A stretch of DNA of 36,336 nt from Patescibacteria group bacterium (GTDB lineage Bacteria; Patescibacteria; UBA1384; XYA2-FULL-43-10; 1-14-0-10-43-13). Below, piece after piece: positions 25,418 through 31,434 of this stretch. The notes under the pieces were generated by a model. It was not told the origin of the DNA. It saw only the letters and a program-made list of their open reading frames with translations, and ran no database searches. Every line of letters starts with the position of its first letter. The stretch's first letter is position 1. A program made the position numbers and the translations under genes. The stretch is from NCBI GenBank assembly GCA_023484645.1, contig JAMCZZ010000016.1, positions 1-36,336 of the forward strand. The letters are read 5' to 3'.

Positions 25418-25527
25418 GCTGTGGATAAACCGAACACATACCGAACATTCTCTATGCCTATTATATTCTCAACCTCTAATTCTTCACTATACCGATTAAC
25501 AAGCTATAGCTTCTTATTTAGCATACC
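25418..25527 (+). repeat. Long direct repeat R1, copy B
   Basis: This is the second copy of the element at 23977-24090. It has TGTGGATAA (25420-25428), CCGAACA at 25430-25436 and 25441-25447, and GATTAACAAGCTATAGC at 25494-25510. It then diverges: the second half of the palindromic element survives only as GCATACC at 25521-25527. Confidence 0.7.
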
Positions 25528-25559
25528 TTGCATTTACTCCTCTATTTTTTCTTCTTGTT

Positions 25560-25597
25560 TATACCAATTAGTATGCTATAGCATACTAATTGGTATA
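25560..25597. promoter_or_regulatory. Perfect 38-bp palindrome
   Basis: Each half reads TATACCAATTAGTATGCTA toward the centre at CTATAG (25576-25581), and the two halves are exact reverse complements. No T tract follows on either strand, so it is not an ordinary terminator. It contains two divergent copies of the half-site AGCATACTAATTGGT also present at 24071-24090 and 26171-26185. It lies 26 bases past the stop of the PaaX-like gene. Confidence 0.85.
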
Positions 25598-25623
25598 GTG
25601 GCTTATTAAATTATGGAGATTAT

Positions 25624-26148
25624 CTACTTTTCGAGGTTGAAATGACGGATTAGTTTCTCTTGTTGAGGCAAATAGTCGGTGTTAAGGTATGCAACAAAAG
25701 GGGCAATGCCCAGATTTTGAGAAATAATAGCGATTTCTTCTTTGCACTCATACGGGTAAACCCACATACTGTCTTGAATAAATTTAAAACCAACTTCAGC
25801 TAGCTTAGCTCGAAAGTAGTCCCTGGCTGTTTTCTTAGCCTCTGGCACATCGTAGCAAACTATATGCCATACTCCGTTCCAATCATCTTTTGGAAATATT
25901 TGAATGTCCTCAATTTGAATAACACCAAGCAATTCTTTTCCTTTTTTAGTTAGCCTTATCTCTTCGCCGAATAGATATATAATCTCATCATCAAACAGCT
26001 TTTTAATAGTTCTACTGTGTTTATATTTCTCTCTGGCATTTTTGGGTCTCAGTATTTGAACAATATTGGGTGCAAGAATTGAAGATGCTAGAACAAGACT
26101 TTTTCCGATTATTTTTAGTACATTTTTTTGATTTTTCGACATTCGCAT
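25624..26148 (-). CDS. PaaX/Cas2-like transcriptional regulator
   Basis: This encodes 174 residues. The N-terminal half (about 8-80) looks like a winged helix with a basic recognition region, followed by IRLTKKGKELL. The C-terminal half carries WNGVWHIVCYDVPEAKKTAR, then FRAKLAEVGFKFIQDSMWVYPY. This is the PaaX C-terminal domain, a Cas2-like ferredoxin fold. In annotation such proteins are often called Cas2, but the HTH part and the absence of a CRISPR array or cas1 here argue for a regulator. PaaX represses the phenylacetate operon in E. coli; no such genes are present. A palindromic element lies just before its start (26171-26197) and a perfect palindrome just after its end, so autoregulation is likely. 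The start could also be the third codon, also ATG. Confidence 0.8.
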   Translation of the reverse strand: MRMSKNQKNVLKIIGKSLVLASSILAPNIVQILRPKNAREKYKHSRTIKKLFDDEIIYLFGEEIRLTKKGKELLGVIQIEDIQIFPKDDWNGVWHIVCYDVPEAKKTARDYFRAKLAEVGFKFIQDSMWVYPYECKEEIAIISQNLGIAPFVAYLNTDYLPQQEKLIRHFNLEK

Positions 26149-26170
26149 ATCTTCATTTTACCATTTTATC

Positions 26171-26197
26171 CCAATTAGTATGCTATAGCTTGTTATC
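26171..26197 (-). promoter_or_regulatory. Putative operator of the PaaX-like gene
   Basis: Read on the minus strand, GATAACAAGCTATAGC (complement of 26182-26197) runs into CATACTAATTGG (ending at complement 26171). This matches the element at 24057-24084. A possible -10 region GATAAAAT follows at once, about 20 bases before the start codon at 26148, so a bound repressor would cover the promoter. Confidence 0.6.
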
Positions 26198-26235
26198 TAG
26201 TATAGTTATAAATGGAAAACATTTTTAGGGACTGG

Positions 26236-26274
26236 GGGACCTTTCTGGGATGGGCTTTTGAGGACTGGTTCTCT
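26236..26274 (+). repeat. Direct repeat R2, copy B
   Basis: This is the second copy of 25324-25361, 912 bases further on. The pair brackets R1 copy B, the 38-bp palindrome, the PaaX-like gene and its operator. The rest of the gap up to 26444 shows no gene. A TAAAAT at 26424-26429 may be the -10 of the next gene. Confidence 0.75.
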
Positions 26275-26444
26275 GGAAAGCACGAAATTAGAATTTTTTA
26301 AAAACACAAGGTGTTTTATGTTCACCAGATAAAACGGGGTAGCGATAATACGGAAATATTTTATGTAATTAAAATATATTAAGACAGCTCGGTTATTGAT
26401 GCAGTGTTAATTTTGTAATATGATAAAATCAAACATTGGAGGGC

Positions 26445-27668
26445 ATGGAAGAACTTGATAAAAATATAATTGCAGTACAAAATAGTACTAAAACACGTTT
26501 TAAGTACTTTTTAAAGTGGCATGATTTTTTGCGGCTGCATTTGCATTGGTATTATAAGTGGCATACTAGACCATACTCTTCGGCTGTTCATTATGGCATT
26601 TCGTTATTCTTTATAGCAGCTGGTTTGTATGGGATACTGGGCTACTCCGGCATCACAAGGGCAGCTGTTGATTATTTAAGTCCAAATAAAAACATATCAC
26701 CATCGAATTCAGTTATTGCTGACCCAAAACCGTTAAAACCATCTACTAATGAAGAAGCGTCTGTATCAAAAAATATTCCCGATGAAAAAATCCAAACTCT
26801 AATCGAACAAGTCAGTGTTTTAGCAACCAACGAAATGTTGAAAACAGTTGCCACTGAATTCAGCGGCATTAAAACTCTTTCTTCAGAGCAAACGCAAAAT
26901 GAGATAAAAAATACGATTGAAACTAGCTTAGCCAAAGATGACTCCATTAAAGCGCTTCTCCAGAGCATTAGCACAGGCAATGATTTGAATAAAACAGACA
27001 TGGCCAACCTTTCTTCCCTTTTGGCTAAAGTTGCCTCTGAATCAACTCTTATTACTCTGACTGGCAAAAGTGAAACCGGTTTAGCTAAAGATGAAACGTT
27101 GACCGAAGGTACTGACAGCCTCCTCTTGCGGCTTGATGCAATTGAGAACGCTCTTTCTGGAACGCTCAATGTTTCTGTCGCTAATTGGATATCCTCGATT
27201 ACCATTTCCAATTTTCCAACCGATTTTCCTTCAAGCAGTTCGACCCGAGCCCAAGAACAAGTTGGCGATGATTATTTTAATAAAAGTGAAAATTTTGACT
27301 TATGGTCCTTGCGAAAAGGTTATAGTAAATCATACTTTTCGGGCGAAATTACCAATCCCACACCTACCGCTGGTCCGGCCGAAGTCGGCCGCTTAACTGT
27401 TCCGGCTGGTCATACATATTACTTAAATCAAATTTCTATTTCCTCCACCGGAACAAAAAATAATGTTTATAAGATACTGCTCCTAATCGGCGGATCTGAA
27501 GCATTTCAGGATAAAGTTGGTTTTTCTGGAACCGATGTCCGCATTCTTCCCTATGCTAAAAAATTAATCGCCGGCGAGCAGATCAGAGTTACTATTGAAG
27601 GAGTTTCAACTCCTAATGGAGTCTCTACTGTTTCAATTTCCTATCTCGATTTGCCGTGGGAGGAATGA
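26445..27668 (+). CDS. Large membrane-anchored extracellular protein, unknown
   Basis: This encodes 407 residues. The first 45 are basic and aromatic (KWHDFLRLHLHWYYKWHTR), followed by one membrane helix (about 53-73). The outside part starts with a Pro/Ser linker and a long helical region with many Ser, Thr and Leu (about 110-235, repeats of SxLAKxxSI and ETGLAKDETLTEGTDS). It ends with a beta-rich C-terminal domain (about 300-407, VPAGHTYYLNQISIS). The shape, anchor plus helical stalk plus beta-sandwich head, suggests a surface fibre or adhesin, but no family is recognised. The ATG at 26445 has GGAGGG only one base before it. A TTG at 26436 is the alternative and would coincide with the predicted transcription start. 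Confidence 0.6.
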   Translation: MEELDKNIIAVQNSTKTRFKYFLKWHDFLRLHLHWYYKWHTRPYSSAVHYGISLFFIAAGLYGILGYSGITRAAVDYLSPNKNISPSNSVIADPKPLKPSTNEEASVSKNIPDEKIQTLIEQVSVLATNEMLKTVATEFSGIKTLSSEQTQNEIKNTIETSLAKDDSIKALLQSISTGNDLNKTDMANLSSLLAKVASESTLITLTGKSETGLAKDETLTEGTDSLLLRLDAIENALSGTLNVSVANWISSITISNFPTDFPSSSSTRAQEQVGDDYFNKSENFDLWSLRKGYSKSYFSGEITNPTPTAGPAEVGRLTVPAGHTYYLNQISISSTGTKNNVYKILLLIGGSEAFQDKVGFSGTDVRILPYAKKLIAGEQIRVTIEGVSTPNGVSTVSISYLDLPWEE

Positions 27669-27715
27669 TTATTACACATACAGCTTGTTTAAAATAAATT
27701 AGAAGAGGAGTGATT

Positions 27716-27880
27716 ATGTCAATTGCGTCAGAATCGGAGTTCAAGGGAAATGTGATGATAGTTATTAAAAACAATGAAGAGGATCAGTACCCCTTTCAAT
27801 TCGGCTTAAAAAAAGCAAAATTAGTTCTAGAAAATATTGAAGAGATAAAAAAATTTGTTGAAAAATACGACAAACAGTAA
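27716..27880 (+). CDS. Small hypothetical protein (54 aa)
   Basis: This encodes 54 residues: ESEFKGNVMIVIKN gives a beta strand, and a long charged helix follows (KKAKLVLENIEEIKKFVEKY). AGAAGAGGAG lies upstream of the ATG. It has no Cys, signal or membrane segment. I recall comparable short proteins in Patescibacteria but cannot name a family. It sits 47 bases after the large anchored protein and nine bases before the PHP gene, so it is probably co-transcribed with the latter. Confidence 0.6.
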   Translation: MSIASESEFKGNVMIVIKNNEEDQYPFQFGLKKAKLVLENIEEIKKFVEKYDKQ

Positions 27881-27889
27881 AATATCAAG

Positions 27890-28666
27890 ATGGACTATAA
27901 AAAAATACGGAGAGCGGCCAATCTATCAAAAGCAGATTTGCACATACATTCGAACTATTCGGATGGCAAACCAACTATCGAAGAAATTTTGGATTATGTC
28001 GATAAAGAAACTGATCTCGATATTATCGCCATTTCGGACCACGATACAATAGAGGGAGCGCTTGAAGCACAAAAAATCGCCAAAGAAAGAAAGCTCGGTT
28101 TTGAAATTGTGGTTGGGGAAGAAGTTTCGACAACAAAGGGACATATTTTAGCATTATATTTAAACTCTGTCATAAAGCCGGGGATGAGCGTGAAAAAGAC
28201 TCTAGATCAAATCCACAAGCAAGGTGGTATTGCTATTGCGCCGCATCCATTTGAACATACAAGATTGAGGAATCCCAACATGGCAGTAATGAACGGGATC
28301 GGTTTAAAGTCTTTAGTACAAGCAAAAAAGGATTTAGATACAATAGAAATAGTAAATGGCACTCCTACGCTTTCCGATGAGAATATTAAGGCAAAGCTAG
28401 TTAATTCAACAGTGCTCCTCTGTGGAGAAACCGGATCTAGTGATGCTCATATTTTAGATGCGATAGGAAAGGGGTACACACTTTTCGAGGGCAAGTCGTC
28501 CACTGACTTAAAAAAGGCATTGGAATCCCATCAAACAAGAGCAATGAGTAGTCGCTGGACTGTTATGGCGCTATTAAAATACTTATACTTTTTCATACCA
28601 ATCGGATTGCGACTGGCCGTCTACACGCTTTTCCGCGGCCGAGCTAAAAAAGAGCCAATTCTATAA
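27890..28666 (+). CDS. PHP-domain metal-dependent phosphoesterase
   Basis: This encodes 258 residues. PHP motifs are in order: ADLHIHSNYSDGKPT (H18, H20), IAISDHDTIEGA, GEEVSTTKGHILAL, IAPHPFEH and GSSDAHILDAIGKGYT. The His/Asp/Glu set can bind a trinuclear metal centre. Relatives include the 3',5'-nucleotide bisphosphate phosphatase and 5'-exonuclease RNase AM group and histidinol phosphatases; which activity applies is not decided by sequence. The last 30 residues contain a hydrophobic stretch (YLYFFIPIGLRLAVYTLF) that may tether it to the membrane, which is not usual for the family. The S51 peptidase gene follows 13 bases later. Confidence 0.88.
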   Translation: MDYKKIRRAANLSKADLHIHSNYSDGKPTIEEILDYVDKETDLDIIAISDHDTIEGALEAQKIAKERKLGFEIVVGEEVSTTKGHILALYLNSVIKPGMSVKKTLDQIHKQGGIAIAPHPFEHTRLRNPNMAVMNGIGLKSLVQAKKDLDTIEIVNGTPTLSDENIKAKLVNSTVLLCGETGSSDAHILDAIGKGYTLFEGKSSTDLKKALESHQTRAMSSRWTVMALLKYLYFFIPIGLRLAVYTLFRGRAKKEPIL

Positions 28667-28679
28667 TCAAAAGGAAAGC

Positions 28680-29294
28680 ATGAAAACTATTGTATTACTA
28701 TCTCATAGTAGTGAAGCGCAGGAGTGGCTTAATAACTTTTTGCATGAGAAAAAAGTTAAGAAAATTGCATATATTATTGATGCTAAGGGGCCAAGGCTCT
28801 CGGTTGAGCCGGATTATATCTTTGAAGACAAGGTAAGCTTTGAAGAATCTGGGTTTGAGGTGAAATCAATAGAACTTGGGGCGCTAAATCCAGAAGAAGT
28901 TGAAGAAAAGTTTAAAGATTGTGATGCGGTATTTGTAAAAGGCGGTAATACTTTTTGGCTTCTGAATGCAATAAAAAAGAGTGGGTTTGATAAGATAGCA
29001 CATAAGCTAGTTGATAAAGGAATAATCTATATTGGCGAGAGTGCTGGTTCCTACGTTGCCTGTCCAACGATTGAAATGGCGAACTGGAAAAATTCAGACA
29101 AAAACATTATAGGATTAAAGGATTTTACGGCCCTTGGGCTAGTGCCATTTTTAGTCACTGCTCATTATAGGAAAGAGTATGAACACGTAATCCAGCCAGA
29201 AATCGCAAAATGTAAATATGAGGTTAAGATATTAACGGATCATGATCTAATTTTATTTGAAGAAGGTGTTGATAAATTAATACGACTTCTATAA
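28680..29294 (+). CDS. Peptidase S51 (dipeptidase E-like)
   Basis: This encodes 204 residues. The class I glutamine-amidotransferase-like fold is shown by AVFVKGGNTFWLL (84-96), the nucleophile elbow IGESAGSYVACPTIE with Ser121, and GLVPFLVTAHY with the catalytic His162. This is the arrangement of PepE-type serine peptidases, which cleave N-terminal Asp dipeptides, or of cyanophycinase-like members. PepE proper has T or S before the Ser-Ala-Gly; here it is GESAG. A role in recycling Asp-containing peptides is inferred. It follows the PHP gene by 13 bases with AAAGGAAA as ribosome-binding site. A weak GAGAG/CTCTC hairpin near 29309-29332 may end the transcript. Confidence 0.87.
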   Translation: MKTIVLLSHSSEAQEWLNNFLHEKKVKKIAYIIDAKGPRLSVEPDYIFEDKVSFEESGFEVKSIELGALNPEEVEEKFKDCDAVFVKGGNTFWLLNAIKKSGFDKIAHKLVDKGIIYIGESAGSYVACPTIEMANWKNSDKNIIGLKDFTALGLVPFLVTAHYRKEYEHVIQPEIAKCKYEVKILTDHDLILFEEGVDKLIRLL

Positions 29295-29342
29295 TTAACA
29301 CAAAAAGAGAGAGCCCGTATGCTGCGACTCTCCCGATTAGGT

Positions 29343-29437
29343 CTAAAAAAAGAAAATTCCTCTTGTAAACGTAATCTGTATTTATAGACTACTCCAACTG
29401 AGCTACTTGTCAATGAGGAATGGGTGTTTGTATTAGT
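29343..29437 (-). ncRNA. Candidate small RNA with tRNA-like fold
   Basis: On the minus strand a perfect TATAAT (complement of 29444-29449) predicts a start near 29437. ATTCCTC (complement of 29415-29421) can pair with GAGGAAT (complement of 29356-29362), which is followed by TTTTCTTTTTTT, an intrinsic-terminator tract. Inside lies GTAGCTCAGTTGG, typical of the tRNA D-arm, and a 7-bp stem GTAGTCT/AGATTAC with an 8-base loop in the anticodon-arm position. There is no T-arm, no CCA and no standard 7-bp tRNA acceptor, so it is not a normal tRNA. It may be a degenerate tRNA reused as a small RNA. No clear -35 box is visible. Confidence 0.4.
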
Positions 29438-29477
29438 TTACTTATTATAGGACAACACTTTAATTAAATATGAATGA

Positions 29478-29506
29478 TTGACCGATTCGTTTTCTTATTG
29501 TATAGT
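29478..29506 (+). promoter_or_regulatory. Promoter of the RRM gene with a long leader
   Basis: TTGACC (29478-29483), a 17-base spacer and TATAGT (29501-29506). The predicted start near 29513 gives an untranslated leader of about 120 bases, long for this genome. Together with the small RNA, this accounts for the 29295-29633 gap. Confidence 0.6.
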
Positions 29507-29633
29507 TAATAAGTTAAATACTCGTCATTTATTTAAGTACTATGTTTTAGGTGAATCGACTGAGAAATAACTTGGTCGAATTAATTTTAGTTAGCTCTTT
29601 GCAGGTGAATATTTGCACTGAGTAAAGGAAAAA

Positions 29634-29954
29634 ATGCAAAACGAAAAAAACAAACTTTTCGTCAACAGCTTGCCTTACGAGATTGATGATGAAGCTCTAG
29701 AAAAGATCTTCTCAGCAGTTGAGGGCGTCAAGGTTATTGATGTGAAAGTTATCGTTGACAAGTTTAACGATGGCCGATCCAAAGGATTTGGCTTCGTAAC
29801 TCTTGAGAACGAGGAAATGGCTCAAACTTGTATTACCGAATTGAACGGCAGTGAAGTTTCGGGCCGACAAATCTTCGTCAACGTTGCTAAACCACAAGAA
29901 AAACGCGATTCAAACCGCAGCGGTGGTTTCAACGGCGGCGGAAGACGGTTCTAA
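29634..29954 (+). CDS. RRM-type RNA-binding protein
   Basis: This encodes 106 residues. A single RNA recognition motif fills residues 7-85: RNP2 is LFVNSL (8-13) and RNP1 is KGFGFVTL (50-57), with both aromatic RNA-stacking residues in place. A Gly/Arg/Asn-rich tail (SNRSGGFNGGGRRF) follows, as in cyanobacterial and other bacterial Rbp proteins that respond to cold. It should bind single-stranded RNA in the cytoplasm. AAAGGAAA lies before the ATG. The gene is monocistronic, with a consensus-like promoter, a leader of about 120 bases and a strong terminator. This layout recalls cold-shock genes with leader-based control, though that is an inference. Confidence 0.93.
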   Translation: MQNEKNKLFVNSLPYEIDDEALEKIFSAVEGVKVIDVKVIVDKFNDGRSKGFGFVTLENEEMAQTCITELNGSEVSGRQIFVNVAKPQEKRDSNRSGGFNGGGRRF

Positions 29955-29977
29955 TTAAATCCAGACAAATTTGTCAC

Positions 29978-30006
29978 AAAAAAGCTCCGTTTCCGGAGCT
30001 TTTTTG
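29978..30006 (+). terminator. Intrinsic terminator of the RRM gene
   Basis: AGCTCCG/CGGAGCT stem with a 4-base loop, flanked by A and T runs (AAAAA before, TTTTTT after). It is a textbook terminator that can work in both directions. I see nothing in 30007-30152. Confidence 0.9.
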
Positions 30007-30152
30007 TATTTAGTGCTCAGGTTGACAAAGCGCGTTGAAGTTGGGTTTTTATTAAACTGTCTTCAGCGGAGAAATTTTCCATTACAACAAGTGAAGGCAG
30101 TTGCCCATCCGCACTTCCAAGCACAAGCGTTGAGATTTAGGATAGATAATAT

Positions 30153-31316
30153 TTAGCGGTAGTACTTTTTGGCGTTGCCAGCCGGAAACTCGACCGGGCA
30201 GGAGCCAGAAGCACTGTAAACGGCAGACATTTCCATATCTGAATCTATCCTGAAATAAGCATAGCCTGTGAATTTGCCGGGATTCCAATTGTCAGTCAAA
30301 CGGTAGCAATGCGAAGTTGTGATTTCTTCCGGATTTTTATAAGTCGGGTTACTAGCTTCAATCGTAAAATACTTTTTACCCATCTCATAAATAGTTATAT
30401 TTTTATCTGATTTCATATATACCGAAAAGGGATTGGCGTAGTTGCCATCGTATTCCGCACCAAAGCCCTCTTTTTTTAGATGCCACAAACCGGAGAGAGT
30501 GCCTTTCTTGTCTTTAGACGGACTGCCGCAAGTTTTGGATTGTCCGGGAGCAGAAGCGCCAAGTAGGGAATAGAAGCTGTCTTTAACCGTTTGGTCGGCA
30601 TAATAATCAAAGGGGCAAGCGGAGTTTAAAAAGCGTTCTCCCATATAGCCCCCGTTTTCATATCTCTTTTGATTTACAAATTGGTTTTGAACGCTCTTGT
30701 CGTATATATAGATATTCCAGTTATTGGCAAGCGATGTTCCTTTGGTGGTGCCGATAATATCGCCGGCCTTAAACTCGATCGGTTCTTTGACATTGATTCC
30801 TCTTGAATCATTGTAAGTTGTACTATTGCCGACTACATCGGTGATTTTTGCTCCGGCGTTGTTTAGATGGTGGATTGTTAAATTGACATTTTCATTAATG
30901 CGAAACTCTAAATTCCAATCCCCATTTGGTTGATCGTCGGTAGCGGTGTGGGCGTAAGTAAATAGCTCCATGTCAACTGGAGCATATACTTCGATCGGAC
31001 TGTTTTTAACGGCTTCCGGTTTAATGTCGACCATTATGCCGTTTAATGTTTGAACCTCGACAAAACCGCCGTTTACTTCTCCCAGAGGAGTAATATATTC
31101 AATATTTTTTAGATCAAACATTTTGTGAGTAAAGACAGGTTTCGCCAAATAGCTAGATTTTTTAGAGATATTTTCAGTTTTTTCTTTCCAATCACCCCCG
31201 TTATCCTGCTGGCTGTTTTGAGCTTTTTGTTTACCTATAAATATAAAGGCCGTAATGCCCCCCAATACAATTGTTATACCAAGAACAATTCCACCGATCA
31301 ATAAATATTTCTTCAT
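30153..31316 (-). CDS. Membrane-anchored exported protein, degenerate M23-like
   Basis: This encodes 387 residues. Residues 4-26 are one membrane anchor, then an Asn/Gln/Lys linker to about residue 55. The middle part (about 65-230) has GFVEVQTLNG, IEVYAPVDMELF, NLEFRINENVNLTIHHLNN and FKAGDIIGTT. This string of strands recalls the beta-barrel core of M23 (lysostaphin-like) peptidases, but the paired zinc-binding His/Asp motifs are not convincing, so it is probably not an active peptidase. The C-terminal part (about 240-387) has four Cys (SACPFDY, KTCGSPS, SHCYRL, SGSCPVEF) that could form two disulfides. No Shine-Dalgarno sequence precedes the ATG; the promoter lies exactly seven bases before it, pointing to a leaderless mRNA. 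It is divergent from the beta-propeller gene. Confidence 0.65.
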   Translation of the reverse strand: MKKYLLIGGIVLGITIVLGGITAFIFIGKQKAQNSQQDNGGDWKEKTENISKKSSYLAKPVFTHKMFDLKNIEYITPLGEVNGGFVEVQTLNGIMVDIKPEAVKNSPIEVYAPVDMELFTYAHTATDDQPNGDWNLEFRINENVNLTIHHLNNAGAKITDVVGNSTTYNDSRGINVKEPIEFKAGDIIGTTKGTSLANNWNIYIYDKSVQNQFVNQKRYENGGYMGERFLNSACPFDYYADQTVKDSFYSLLGASAPGQSKTCGSPSKDKKGTLSGLWHLKKEGFGAEYDGNYANPFSVYMKSDKNITIYEMGKKYFTIEASNPTYKNPEEITTSHCYRLTDNWNPGKFTGYAYFRIDSDMEMSAVYSASGSCPVEFPAGNAKKYYR

Positions 31317-31322
31317 ACTTAT

Positions 31323-31352
31323 ATGTTATTCGTTCCGACAAAGCAGTGTCAA
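31323..31352 (-). promoter_or_regulatory. Minus-strand promoter with leaderless geometry
   Basis: On the minus strand TTGACA (complement of 31347-31352), an 18-base spacer and TAACAT (complement of 31323-31328). Six bases later is the ATG at 31316, so the predicted +1 is the start codon. Confidence 0.65.
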
Positions 31353-31361
31353 ATGATAATG

Positions 31362-31390
31362 TTGGCAACAAAAAGATTTAGTAGTAAAAT
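31362..31390 (+). promoter_or_regulatory. Promoter of the beta-propeller gene
   Basis: TTGGCA (31362-31367), a 17-base spacer and TAAAAT (31385-31390). The predicted start near 31397 leaves a leader of about 38 bases with AAGGAGG. It is back-to-back with the minus-strand promoter. Confidence 0.65.
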
Positions 31391-31434
31391 AATAATTGTC
31401 AGGTAATAAATTAGACTTATGTCAAGGAGGGAGT

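Noticed and set aside
25560..25597. Intrinsic terminator of the PaaX-like gene
   Set aside because: The palindrome is AT-rich with no T tract on either strand, and its half-sites recur in front of genes, which fits a binding site better.
25624..26148. Cas2 of a CRISPR-Cas system
   Set aside because: The protein has an N-terminal HTH half and PaaX-type spacing; no cas1, effector gene or repeat-spacer array was seen in the window.
29356..29421. Functional tRNA gene on the minus strand
   Set aside because: The D-arm-like GTAGCTCAGTTGG is present, but there is no T-arm, no matching acceptor stem for that D-arm register and no discriminator; listed instead as a candidate small RNA.
30153..31316. 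Active M23 peptidase
   Set aside because: The beta-strand pattern is suggestive, but the paired HxxxD and HxH zinc motifs are not present in convincing form.
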